A stretch of 46,410 bases of DNA from Candidatus Giovannonibacteria bacterium (GCA_016176285.1 JACOXM010000008.1:1-46410); one strand, 5' to 3'. Shown: positions 16,785 through 26,352, counted from the first letter of the stretch. Made by a program: numbers and translations. The notes: generated from the letters alone by a model not told the origin.

Positions 16785-18581
16785 TTGATCTATTCTAACT
16801 CCTTACCACCTAAAAATCAACTAATTGATTCTAGTTCTTCGCCCCTACTTTTTAGGGCATTTTTATGCCATAATTTAGGTAAGGATGTATATCCGATTAT
16901 TTTGTATTTAGATTTTAATTTTGTGCCAATAAGCCAAAAAGCAATCCAAAAAATTTTAGGCCTGGGCGAAGAATTAGTACTGTTAAGTGTAGAGGATATG
17001 GCTCGAAATTTAACTGTGACTTTTTATCCTCAAGACGGACAGAAAATTAGTGAGCCAGTGAAAATTTTTGGGTCGCGCCTTAAAACAACTTTGACAGAAT
17101 TGGGTGTCAAGGTTGTTCCATATGATAAATGTTTAATGGAAATTCCGTTTAAATATATTCTATGGAGATATTTTAAAGCTGTCTTGAACGAAATAAAAAC
17201 TCTGTTAGACAAGATATCAGGTAAATCCGATGACAAACATCATATGACACTTGGAATTATTTCAAAAATAAAGATGACTAAAAAAGTTAAACCAGGTATT
17301 CGAATTATTGCCCTTGGAGAGGGACAGACTGGAAATTTACCGATAGATAACATATTAAGCTTCACAAAAAATCCAATTATCACAATTTTAGACATGCCAG
17401 AAGGAATTAGTTCTGACAGCAGTTTCAAGGAGCATTTTGACACCGCTGCTCGACTTTTTACTCATCACATGACAAATATCGTCATAGGTGTGGGAGAAAT
17501 GGAATGGATATTATATAGCATGAACGCATCACACCCCATTTATCCCTTAAATGAAAATTTAGAAAAAAATATTTTATATAGTTTAATTCCCAAACTATCT
17601 GCTCCAATTAGGCCGCCCTTGCTTTCAGAATTTATTGTTAGGCGTTCAGCCGTAGATCTTAATGATGCAGATCATGAAATTTACGTAAAGGATCTTGTAA
17701 ATAGCGGACCCCTTCTTGAAAAAACTGGTTTATTTCCAAAGGGAAAGACAATTAAGGAATTTGATTTCAGAAACGAATTTTATGAATGGGTAGGAAGAGT
17801 TCACATTGATCACAGAAACGGAATGAGTTTCGGTTTTCTTGCAAGGCAACTGCCGGTCAAGTTGCCGGCGTTAATGAGTTTTCAGGAAGTGAAAAACAAG
17901 TATAAAAATCTAGACCTGCAAGATAAGGATTATTTTCTAGATGAAAGTGGTGAAATTATTATTAAAATTAATACGTCAATTGGCGTATATTATTTGCAAG
18001 TTCCAGAAGTTTGGGTACTTACAGAGCGCTCAGGATCTAATAAAACTAAAATAATACCCCAAAAAGATATTATTAAGATAGGATTGGTGAGGGGAAAAAT
18101 GATTTTAGTTACTCCAAAGGGATATAAAATTCCAAGTTATTACAAACCCTCCTTTGATACCAAGGTTATTCTTGCGCATGCAGCGGGGAATGCAATTTTT
18201 GGGGCTGTATTAAAAAAACTCAATCCCTCATCTACATTTGTCTCCACATTAGAAACTAGCGGAATTGCGATAAGCCATTGGCACGGATATATAAATCCAA
18301 AGTATGTTCCAAGGGGGTGGCATGTATACGGAGAAAATGAACCGCCAGTTTCCTGTTCTTCGCCGCAGTCAGCTATTTATGCGTTTCAGGGCAAGGAACG
18401 TGCTTTTTTTGAAAGTTTTGAAAATGGGGAGGAATATCTTGGAGATATTCATATAGAACCGCAACACGGATCAAATATTAATTTCCGCACATTAAGTGAA
18501 TTGGGTGATTTTTTAAATTCAAATAATGAAATTTCGGCTCTGGGAAATAAATATTTACATCAATATAAGCTTTTGAATTAA
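16785..18581 (+). CDS. Conserved-looking protein of unknown function; true start uncertain, possibly GTG 16923
   Basis: Long ORF; protein-like sequence becomes convincing from VPISQKAIQKILGLGEE; motif YLGDIHIEPQHGSNINFRTLSELGDFL. Confidence 0.7.
   Translation: MIYSNSLPPKNQLIDSSSSPLLFRAFLCHNLGKDVYPIILYLDFNFVPISQKAIQKILGLGEELVLLSVEDMARNLTVTFYPQDGQKISEPVKIFGSRLKTTLTELGVKVVPYDKCLMEIPFKYILWRYFKAVLNEIKTLLDKISGKSDDKHHMTLGIISKIKMTKKVKPGIRIIALGEGQTGNLPIDNILSFTKNPIITILDMPEGISSDSSFKEHFDTAARLFTHHMTNIVIGVGEMEWILYSMNASHPIYPLNENLEKNILYSLIPKLSAPIRPPLLSEFIVRRSAVDLNDADHEIYVKDLVNSGPLLEKTGLFPKGKTIKEFDFRNEFYEWVGRVHIDHRNGMSFGFLARQLPVKLPALMSFQEVKNKYKNLDLQDKDYFLDESGEIIIKINTSIGVYYLQVPEVWVLTERSGSNKTKIIPQKDIIKIGLVRGKMILVTPKGYKIPSYYKPSFDTKVILAHAAGNAIFGAVLKKLNPSSTFVSTLETSGIAISHWHGYINPKYVPRGWHVYGENEPPVSCSSPQSAIYAFQGKERAFFESFENGEEYLGDIHIEPQHGSNINFRTLSELGDFLNSNNEISALGNKYLHQYKLLN
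16861..16878 (+). promoter_or_regulatory. Extended -10 motif copy 3 (TTTTATGCCATAATTTAG)
   Basis: Same motif as at 12211 and 13179. Confidence 0.55.
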
Positions 18582-18584
18582 ATC

Positions 18585-20252
18585 GTGTCATCAATTCTTA
18601 TTAATTATTACACTTTATCTTTATCGATCGGAAGTTTTATTGCTTTAATTTCCGGATTAATTGTTTTAATAAAAGATCGGAAAAGATTAGTTAGTATAAG
18701 TTGGTTTTTATTAAATTTTTGCACCGTAGTTTGGAGCTTCGGATATTTTATCATGATTTCTTCACGGAATTATTCGATAGCCTTAATAGCAAATCTAATA
18801 CTTCATCAGGGCGCAATTTTTATTCCATTTTTTTACTTCTTTTTTATTTTAGCTTTAACAAATTCTTTTAAAGAGCATAAATTAGTTCTTTGGTTAATGG
18901 GATCTCTGGCATTTGTATTTTCATTAATAAATCCGACTAGTTTATTTACTACAGGCGTAATTCCAAAATATATTTTCAATTTTGTTCCTAATGCAGGCCC
19001 TCTATACTTTTATTTCACTCTCTATTTTTTTATTCCAATTATTTATGCCCTTTTTATATTATTTCAGGCCTATTTAAAATCATCTTCCGACGAGGCTCAG
19101 CGCTTTAAATTTGTTTTTCTAGCTTCAATTACAGGCTTTATGGGCGGTGCGAGTGTATTTTTCCTTACTTTTAATATTATTATTCCGCCCTATCCTATTA
19201 TTTTAGTACCAGTTTATCAGGTGATTATTGCTTACGCCATTTCAAAACACAGCCTTTTTGATATTAGGGTTGTAGCAACGGAGTTACTAATTTTTATCAT
19301 CTGGATGTTTTTGTCAATCAGAATTTTCCTAGCAGATAGTTTGAGAGATAGGTTAATTGATGGCGGACTTCTAATTTTAGTTATTTTATTCGGAATTCTA
19401 CTGATAAGAAGTGTTTTAAGGGAAGTCCGCCAGCGCGAGGAGATACAGAAGCTTGCAGAAGATTTGCGCAAGGCGAATTTGGAATTGAAAAAACTCGATC
19501 AGCTGAAATCTGAATTTGTTTCGCTGGCGTCGCATCAGCTGAGGACTCCTTTAACTGTCATTAAGGGATATATTTCAATGATTCAGGAGGGGAGTTATGG
19601 GGTAGTGCCGGAGAGTTTGAAGGACGCGCTTCGCAAGGTGTATTTTTCAAACGAGCGCCTGATTAATTTAGTGGGAGATTTTCTGAATCTTTCCCGAATT
19701 GAATCCGGAAAATTGCAGTATATGTTCCAGCCGATTAGCATTGAGGAAATTACGGGAAGCGTTTACGAGGAATTTAAGGAAGTCGCGAAGGAGAAGAAAC
19801 TTGAATTAATTTACGAACATCCGGAGGAGCCTTTGCCGCAGGCGATGATTGATAAGGATAAATTCCGGCAGGTAATTATGAATTTGCTTGATAACGCCGT
19901 GAAGTACACGAAGCAGGGGTTTATTAAATTGAAGGTGGGGGAAGACGGTTCGCGCCCCGGGTGGCCGTCGCTTTTGATTAATATTTCCGATTCGGGCATA
20001 GGAATGTCGCAGGATGATTTGGAGATGATTTTCAAAAGATTTTCCCGGGGGGAGCAGGGGTTCAAGGCAAATACCGGCGGACTTGGGTTGGGGCTTTATT
20101 TAGCCAAAAGAATCGTAAACGACCACGGCGGAGAAATTTGGGCGACGTCCGACGGCGTCGGCAAGGGAAGCACTTTCTGGGTACGCGTTCCGGCAAGGGC
20201 CGAGCAAGTCAAGAAAGAGCGGGAGTTCAAGGAATTCGTGGCGAAGATTTGA
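18585..20252 (+). CDS. Membrane sensor histidine kinase (N-terminal multi-TM, HisKA + HATPase)
   Basis: SEFVSLASHQLRTPLTVIKGYISMI H-box; NLLDNAVKYT N-box; GGLGLGLYLAKRIV G-box. Confidence 0.95.
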   Translation: MSSILINYYTLSLSIGSFIALISGLIVLIKDRKRLVSISWFLLNFCTVVWSFGYFIMISSRNYSIALIANLILHQGAIFIPFFYFFFILALTNSFKEHKLVLWLMGSLAFVFSLINPTSLFTTGVIPKYIFNFVPNAGPLYFYFTLYFFIPIIYALFILFQAYLKSSSDEAQRFKFVFLASITGFMGGASVFFLTFNIIIPPYPIILVPVYQVIIAYAISKHSLFDIRVVATELLIFIIWMFLSIRIFLADSLRDRLIDGGLLILVILFGILLIRSVLREVRQREEIQKLAEDLRKANLELKKLDQLKSEFVSLASHQLRTPLTVIKGYISMIQEGSYGVVPESLKDALRKVYFSNERLINLVGDFLNLSRIESGKLQYMFQPISIEEITGSVYEEFKEVAKEKKLELIYEHPEEPLPQAMIDKDKFRQVIMNLLDNAVKYTKQGFIKLKVGEDGSRPGWPSLLINISDSGIGMSQDDLEMIFKRFSRGEQGFKANTGGLGLGLYLAKRIVNDHGGEIWATSDGVGKGSTFWVRVPARAEQVKKEREFKEFVAKI

Positions 20253-20353
20253 GCACAGAAATTTGGAATTAGAAATTTAAGACCCCCGTTGATTTTTCGT
20301 CTAAAATAATATAAACTATTCGAGTTCTTCGACAACTTAGAAGGGGGAAAAAG

Positions 20354-20782
20354 ATGCCAATGAATGACGACGAAAGGCGATTGCACCAGGATACCATGGC
20401 GGCAAGGAATGAGGAATTGCGGACTATCTGGCTAATAAATGGTTTCTTTTCCGCAATCCACACAGCGGCTGCCGGGTTCGCCCTGGCTCATTTTATTGAT
20501 AAAGGAATCCTCATTGCCATGAGTTCGTCGGGGATAGCGATGAGCTTTTTGTGGTATGTTTCTGCCGAGCGCATGTGGATTTGGCTGGCTTATTGGAATC
20601 GTAATTTGGCGCGACTGGAAGATAATGTGGTGGAGTTTAAAAGGGTCTTTGGAGGGGCTTCTTACGAGCGGGAGGCTGGGAGAGGCATTAGCATATCCAG
20701 AGTTATAAAAACTATAATAACCTTGATTGGATCTGCGTGGATTATATTGCTTTTCCACGCCTTGCATTCTATTTCAAAATAA
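20354..20782 (+). CDS. Two-TM hypothetical membrane protein
   Basis: Purine-rich SD GAAGGGGGAAAAAG; two hydrophobic segments. Confidence 0.7.
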   Translation: MPMNDDERRLHQDTMAARNEELRTIWLINGFFSAIHTAAAGFALAHFIDKGILIAMSSSGIAMSFLWYVSAERMWIWLAYWNRNLARLEDNVVEFKRVFGGASYEREAGRGISISRVIKTIITLIGSAWIILLFHALHSISK

Positions 20783-20795
20783 AGGAGGTGAAATT

Positions 20796-21002
20796 ATGGA
20801 ATTCGAAGAAGAACCGGTGAAAGTGTTTTCGGGTTTAGAGTTTTTACTTTTTCTCCCAAGCGTCGTTGCCGTTCTGTCCCTATTCACAACGGCACCTTTA
20901 ATATTAAAGGTTTGTCTTTGGGTGGCCGCATCTGTAATGGGATATTTAGCAATCGTTTCCATGAGAACCAAAAAAAAATGGCTTAAAAAGTGGGGGAATT
21001 AA
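20796..21002 (+). CDS. Small hypothetical membrane protein (68 aa)
   Basis: AAAGGAGGTGAAATTATG; two hydrophobic segments. Confidence 0.7.
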   Translation: MEFEEEPVKVFSGLEFLLFLPSVVAVLSLFTTAPLILKVCLWVAASVMGYLAIVSMRTKKKWLKKWGN

Positions 21003-21013
21003 GCCGAATCAAG

Positions 21014-21042
21014 GCCCGTTCTCATTACAAGAACGGGCTTTT
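21014..21042 (+). terminator. Intrinsic terminator
   Basis: GCCCGTTCT-CATTACA-AGAACGGGC-TTTT. Confidence 0.85.
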
Positions 21043-21088
21043 AAAATAAATTTCATGAATTTTTGCTATATTATATGTATTATCATTT

Positions 21089-21832
21089 ATGAAGATAGCA
21101 GCGATCAAAACCCACAAAATCCGCGCCGGTGAAGAAGATCTTTTTTCTATCCTCGATAAATATTTAAAAAAAGTGCCCGAGGGCTCCGTGCTTGCCGTAA
21201 CTTCGAAAATTATATCTCTTTGCGAAGGGGGGGTTGTTAAAATTGGCGCGGTTGATAAAGATGAATTGATAAAGAGCGAAGCGGATTTTTTTCTTCCAAG
21301 AAGCGCAAGTAAATATGATGTTATGCTCGCGATAAAAGACGGGCTTATTGTTCCGTCTTCCGGGATAGATGAATCGAACGCGGACGGATATTATGTTTTG
21401 TGGCCGAAAAATCCCCAGGAGAGCGCGAATAAAATTTTAAAATATTTGAAGAAGCGATTCCATTTGAAAAAAGCAGGCGTGATAATTACGGACAGCAAAA
21501 CAACGCCCTTGCGTTGGGGAACCAGCGGCGTTGCTATCGCGCATAGCGGATTTTCGGCGCTGAATGATTATATAGGAAGGCCTGACATTTTCAGGAGGAA
21601 GCTAAAAATGACAAAGGCAAATATAATGGATGCTCTCGCGGCCACGGCCGTTCTCGTAATGGGTGAAGGGAGGGAGCAGACGCCGATTGCTATCATTGAA
21701 AATTTGCCGTTCGTAAGATTTCAGAATCGCGTGCCCTCAAGAGCGGAGCTAAAAGAACTTCGAATCACTATAGAAGATGACCTTTACTCCCCCCTGTTAA
21801 AAGCGGTAAAGTGGCGTAAGGGTAAGAAATAA
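21089..21832 (+). CDS. Coenzyme F420-0:L-glutamate ligase-like (CofE family)
   Basis: VPEGSVLAVTSKIISLCEGG, GLIVPSSGIDESNADGYYVLWP, SDSKTTPLRWGTSGVAIAHSGF-type core. Confidence 0.85.
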   Translation: MKIAAIKTHKIRAGEEDLFSILDKYLKKVPEGSVLAVTSKIISLCEGGVVKIGAVDKDELIKSEADFFLPRSASKYDVMLAIKDGLIVPSSGIDESNADGYYVLWPKNPQESANKILKYLKKRFHLKKAGVIITDSKTTPLRWGTSGVAIAHSGFSALNDYIGRPDIFRRKLKMTKANIMDALAATAVLVMGEGREQTPIAIIENLPFVRFQNRVPSRAELKELRITIEDDLYSPLLKAVKWRKGKK

Positions 21833-21835
21833 TTT

Positions 21836-23149
21836 ATGGAGAGAATTTATATCAGCGAGTTAAAAGAAAATATCGGGAAAAATGTAAAGATCGCCGGGTT
21901 TATACAGATAATCCGCGACCAGGGAAGCATTAAATTTTTAATAATCCGCGATGTTTCAGGAATCGTGCAAGTCGTCGTTCTCAAAAAGAATGCCGAGGCG
22001 ATGGAAACCGCGGCCACTTTGAGCCACGAATCTGTTATAGAAGTCGAAGGCTTATTAAAAGAGGAAGCGCAGGCCCCCGGAGGTTTTGAGGTATCTGCGG
22101 AGAAAATAACTATACTTTCCCATGCCGATCCGGAGCTCCCCATACCTGTTTTTGAAAAAGGGCAGGAAGAAACGGACCAATCTATAAGAATGGATTGGCG
22201 CTGGATCGATTTGAGAAAACCGAAAAATATTTTAGTGTTTAGAATCTGGACGCTTATGGAATCCGCCTTTCGGGAGTACTGGTTAGGCAATAATTACATA
22301 GAAATTCATTCGCCAAAACTTATCGGCGCGCCAAGCGAGTCGGGCGCGGAAGTTTTTGAGGTCAAATATTTTGACCGCGAGGCATATCTTGCGCAGTCGC
22401 CGCAGTTTTATAAACAAATGGCCATGGCGGCGGGATTCGAGAAAGTTTTTGAAGTTGGTCCGGTCTTTCGTGCGGAGCCTTCCTTTACTTCCCGCCACGC
22501 GACGGAATTTGTCGGTTATGACGCGGAAATTTCGTATATAAATTCCCATGAAGATATCATGAAAGAAGAAGAGAAAATGCTGGAGTTTGTTATAAAAAAT
22601 ATAAAAGAAAAATACGACGATGAGATAAAAGAAGTTTTTGGAAAAGAGGTAATTTTGCCGAAACTTCCTTTTCCGAGGATATCGATTAAAAAGGCAAAAG
22701 AAGTTTTAGGCGGGCTTGGCGTGTCCGGAGAAAGAGGCGGGGATCTTTCATCCGAGGAGGAAAAAAAGATATCCGAACATATAAAAAAAGAAGAAGGGCA
22801 CGAATTTGTTTTTGTGACGGATTACCCGGCGAGCCACAGGCCTTTTTACCATATGCGCAATGAAAATGATCCAAGCGTTACAAAGAGTTTTGACTTGCTT
22901 TGGAATGGGCTCGAAGTTACGACAGGCGCCCAAAGGGAACACCGCTATGAAATTTTGGTTTCGCAGGCCAAAGAAAAGGGAATGAAATTAGAAATGATTC
23001 AATTCTATTTGAACTTTTTTAAATATGGATGCCCGCCGCACGGAGGAATGGGTATGGGCCCTTCCAGGATGATGATGCAGCTTTTAGGCTTGGAAAATGT
23101 CCGCGAAGCAATGTTTCTTTACAGGGGGGTAAACCGGCTGTTCCCGTAA
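21836..23149 (+). CDS. aspS: Aspartyl-tRNA synthetase, archaeal-type length (probably non-discriminating)
   Basis: 437 aa; OB fold, class II motifs (VGPVFRAEPSFTSRHATEF, GMGMGPSRMMMQLLGLENVRE), no GAD insertion. Confidence 0.9.
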   Translation: MERIYISELKENIGKNVKIAGFIQIIRDQGSIKFLIIRDVSGIVQVVVLKKNAEAMETAATLSHESVIEVEGLLKEEAQAPGGFEVSAEKITILSHADPELPIPVFEKGQEETDQSIRMDWRWIDLRKPKNILVFRIWTLMESAFREYWLGNNYIEIHSPKLIGAPSESGAEVFEVKYFDREAYLAQSPQFYKQMAMAAGFEKVFEVGPVFRAEPSFTSRHATEFVGYDAEISYINSHEDIMKEEEKMLEFVIKNIKEKYDDEIKEVFGKEVILPKLPFPRISIKKAKEVLGGLGVSGERGGDLSSEEEKKISEHIKKEEGHEFVFVTDYPASHRPFYHMRNENDPSVTKSFDLLWNGLEVTTGAQREHRYEILVSQAKEKGMKLEMIQFYLNFFKYGCPPHGGMGMGPSRMMMQLLGLENVREAMFLYRGVNRLFP

Positions 23150-23847
23150 TGAACTATAAAATAAAAATCGGGGATTTTGAGGGGCCGCTTGATGTTCTTT
23201 TGGATTTTATAGAAGCGAGAAAGCTTTCCATAAATTCGGTTTCACTTTCACAAGTGACGGATGATTATGTTAAATACATCAAATCCCTTTCGGAATTTCC
23301 GATTTATGAGGTTTCAAATTTTCTTGTTATAGCCTCGACTTTGATGCTGATAAAATCCAAATCACTGCTGCCTAATTTGGAGCTTCTCGAAGAAGAGAAG
23401 GAAGAGATTCGCGATCTCGAGCTTCGGTTAAAAATACTCGCAAACATCCGCGAACTTTCGAAGAATATAAAATCAGGCTGGCTTAAAAATCCGATATTTT
23501 CAAGAGAGCCTCTGGCGGGGTACGAATTCGGGTTTATTCGCCCAGAAGGCGTAACACCCAGTACTTTATATGCGGCGCTTGAATCTCTGGTTAAGACATT
23601 CCCGAAAATTTCTGAATTGCCTGAAAAAACAATCGAAAAAGTAATTTCGATCGAGGAGAAAATGATCGAGCTCGTCGGAAGAATTTCTTCGCGGATTAAA
23701 TCCAGTTTCAATGATATAGTGGGAAGCAATAATAAGGTTGACGTTATTGTAGGTTTTTTGGCTGTGCTCGAGCTTATAAAGCAAGGAACGCTTCTTGTAA
23801 AGCAGGACCGGCATTTTGGAGAAATCGAACTTGAAAAAAATGAGTGA
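23149..23847 (+). CDS. scpA: Segregation and condensation protein A
   Basis: NYKIKIGDFEGPLDVLLDFIEARKLSINSVSLSQVTDDYVKYI; ATG overlaps the aspS stop. Confidence 0.93.
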   Translation: MNYKIKIGDFEGPLDVLLDFIEARKLSINSVSLSQVTDDYVKYIKSLSEFPIYEVSNFLVIASTLMLIKSKSLLPNLELLEEEKEEIRDLELRLKILANIRELSKNIKSGWLKNPIFSREPLAGYEFGFIRPEGVTPSTLYAALESLVKTFPKISELPEKTIEKVISIEEKMIELVGRISSRIKSSFNDIVGSNNKVDVIVGFLAVLELIKQGTLLVKQDRHFGEIELEKNE

Positions 23848-24385
23848 TCTCGAAAAAAAATTGGAAGCGATTCTTTTTGTGGCGGGGGAGCCTTTGCACC
23901 TGGAGAAGCTCTCTAAAATTTTAAAAAAAGAAGAAAGCGAAATAAAAGAAGCTCTTGGAAAATTATCTGAAAATCTCAGAGGCACGGGCTTAACGCTCCT
24001 AGAGAATGAAGAACGCTATACATTAGCGACGTCTCCGGAGCTCTCGGAAGATATAACGGCCTACATGAAATCTGAATTGGGCGAGGAGCTTTCAAGGGCC
24101 GCGCTCGAAACATTGGCGGTGATCGTTTATAAGGGCCCGATTTCCCGCACTTCCATAGATTATATACGCGGCGTTAATTCTAGCTTCACCGTCAGAAACC
24201 TTATGATAAGGGGAATTATCGAGAGAAAGCCCGACCCAAAGGATTCGCGCTCGTGGCTGTATTTTCCCAGTTTTGATTTTATGAAGTTTATGGGGATTGA
24301 AAAATTAGAAAATCTTAAGGGGTATCCCGAATTTAGGAAGGAAATGGATGTATTGCTTGAAAAAGAGAAAAAAGAAGAATTATGA
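23840..24385 (+). CDS. scpB: Segregation and condensation protein B
   Basis: LEAILFVAGEPLHLEKLSKIL, AALETLAVIVYKGPISRTSIDYIRGVNSSFTVRNLMIRGIIERK. Confidence 0.95.
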   Translation: MSDLEKKLEAILFVAGEPLHLEKLSKILKKEESEIKEALGKLSENLRGTGLTLLENEERYTLATSPELSEDITAYMKSELGEELSRAALETLAVIVYKGPISRTSIDYIRGVNSSFTVRNLMIRGIIERKPDPKDSRSWLYFPSFDFMKFMGIEKLENLKGYPEFRKEMDVLLEKEKKEEL

Positions 24386-25278
24386 AAACGAAAATAATTT
24401 TTGCGGCGTTTTTCTTGCTGTTTCTTTTCACTTTTAAATTTTCCATGCCGACCCCTTCTGCCGCCGTGCCGCGCTTAGAAGCAAAAGAGGAAAAGAAAAT
24501 CAATCCGAATATTTTTGCGAAGAGTGCCTTTGTATTTGATATTTTGGAAAATGAAGTTATTTATGAAAAAAATTCTCTGGAGCCGCACCCCTTGGCAAGC
24601 GTCGCAAAACTGATGACGGTACTCCTTCTGGAAGAAAGTGATAAAATCCCGGATTATATTGCGATTTCCGAAGTAGCTGTATCGCAGCCGGAGGGTGAAG
24701 GGCTTAGAACAGGGGATGATATAAAGAAAGATGATTTGGAAAGGTTAATTCTTGCGGCTTCCTCCAATGACGCGGCTTGGGCTGCGGCGGAATTTTTGGG
24801 AAAAAGCGCCGATGATTTTGCGTTCATGATGAATGAACGAGCACGTTTAATGGACCTAAAAAGTTTAACTTTTTTTAATCCGAACGGGCTCGATATCATA
24901 GATGCCAGCGTAAGGGAGCCGGGCGCCGTGGGGAACGCGTCGGATATAGGAAAACTTTTCATATATTTATTTAAAAATCATCCTAAATTGCTCGACATGA
25001 CCCGTGCGTATAGTATAGATGTCCAAGAAAAATCCGGCAGGATAATCCACGCGCGAAATACGAACGAAGCTTTTGGAAGAATCCCGCAGCTAATAGGCGC
25101 GAAAACAGGATTTACAAAAGTTGCCGGCGGGAATTTGGTTTTTATTTTCGATGCGGGGCTATACCATCCCATACTGGTTTCCATATTAGGCTCTACTGAA
25201 AAAGGAAGATTTGATGATGCCGAAACAATCGTGAACGCGATTTTAAAATATTATCAGGAAAAAAATAGTACTATATAA
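24382..25278 (+). CDS. D-alanyl-D-alanine carboxypeptidase (S11 serine peptidase)
   Basis: PLASVAKLMTVLLL (SxxK), AASSNDAAWAAAE (SxN), IGAKTGFTKVAGGNLVF (KTG). Confidence 0.93.
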   Translation: MKTKIIFAAFFLLFLFTFKFSMPTPSAAVPRLEAKEEKKINPNIFAKSAFVFDILENEVIYEKNSLEPHPLASVAKLMTVLLLEESDKIPDYIAISEVAVSQPEGEGLRTGDDIKKDDLERLILAASSNDAAWAAAEFLGKSADDFAFMMNERARLMDLKSLTFFNPNGLDIIDASVREPGAVGNASDIGKLFIYLFKNHPKLLDMTRAYSIDVQEKSGRIIHARNTNEAFGRIPQLIGAKTGFTKVAGGNLVFIFDAGLYHPILVSILGSTEKGRFDDAETIVNAILKYYQEKNSTI

Positions 25279-25280
25279 AG

Positions 25281-26333
25281 ATGGTTCTAAATGTATTGAA
25301 AGTATTCGGTCTGTCGGCGCTGGCTTTCTTTTTGGGGATATTGCTTACTCCGCTACTCACGCATTACTTATATAAATATAAATTATGGAGAAAGGAGGTG
25401 CGGAACGTAGCTCCGGACGGAGCGGCGACGCCGATATTCGCGAAACTGCACAAAGACAGGGAGACAAGGGTGCCCAGGATGGGCGGAATTTTAATTTGGG
25501 CAGTTCCTACTGTAATAATATATTTTTTCTGGCTTATGTCATTGGGAGGGGATCCGCTTTTTGAGAAATTAAATTTTCTCTCGCGCAGCCAGACGTGGCT
25601 GCCTTTATTCACATTAATTTCTGCGGCGCTTTTGGGGCTGGCGGATGATTTGTGGCAGACATTAGGGAGGGGAAATTATGCCGCGGGAGGAATGCGCTTT
25701 TCGTGGAGGTTAATGGTCGTGATTGGGATCGCGGCAGTAGGCGCCATGTGGTTTTATTTTCAACTCGACGTTAGTACTGTTTTCATTCCATTTTTTGGCG
25801 AAGTATCTCTTGGAATTTTTTTCATACCGTTTTTCATCTTGGTAATGCTCGCAACTTTTTCGGGGGGAGTGATAGATGGATTGGACGGGCTCGCGGGGGG
25901 AGTGATGGCGGCAATTTTTGCATCGTATACCGGAATTGCGTTTTTCCAAAATCAGATAGATCTTGCCGCTTTTTCCGCCGTGATTGTTGGAGCGATCGCT
26001 GCATTTCTCTGGTTTAATATCCCACCTGCAAGATTCTATATGGGCGAGACTGGAATCCTTGGGCTTACTACTTCCATTACTGTAATTGCTTTTTTGACTA
26101 ATTCCGTTGCGGTGTTGCCAATCATTGCCCTCCCCTTGGTTCTCGATGCAGGTTCCGTAATAATACAGCTTATTTCAAAGAAATTTTTTGGCAGGAAAGT
26201 TTTTTTAGTTTCGCCTCTCCACCATCATTTTGAAGCCAAGGGCTGGCCTTCATATAAGGTTACTATGCGCGCCTGGATTATATCCGCGGTTACCGCCGTG
26301 GTGGGGATGGTTATAGCTATCCTAGGACGATAA
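25281..26333 (+). CDS. mraY: Phospho-N-acetylmuramoyl-pentapeptide-transferase
   Basis: RVPRMGGILIW, LLGLADD, GGVIDGLDGLAGG, SPLHHHFEAKGW. Confidence 0.96.
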   Translation: MVLNVLKVFGLSALAFFLGILLTPLLTHYLYKYKLWRKEVRNVAPDGAATPIFAKLHKDRETRVPRMGGILIWAVPTVIIYFFWLMSLGGDPLFEKLNFLSRSQTWLPLFTLISAALLGLADDLWQTLGRGNYAAGGMRFSWRLMVVIGIAAVGAMWFYFQLDVSTVFIPFFGEVSLGIFFIPFFILVMLATFSGGVIDGLDGLAGGVMAAIFASYTGIAFFQNQIDLAAFSAVIVGAIAAFLWFNIPPARFYMGETGILGLTTSITVIAFLTNSVAVLPIIALPLVLDAGSVIIQLISKKFFGRKVFLVSPLHHHFEAKGWPSYKVTMRAWIISAVTAVVGMVIAILGR

Positions 26334-26340
26334 TTTTTTT

Positions 26341-26346
26341 TATAAT
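26341..26346 (+). promoter_or_regulatory. -10 element TATAAT six nt upstream of ATG 26353 (leaderless architecture)
   Basis: ttTATAATgtatttATG. Confidence 0.6.
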
Positions 26347-26352
26347 GTATTT

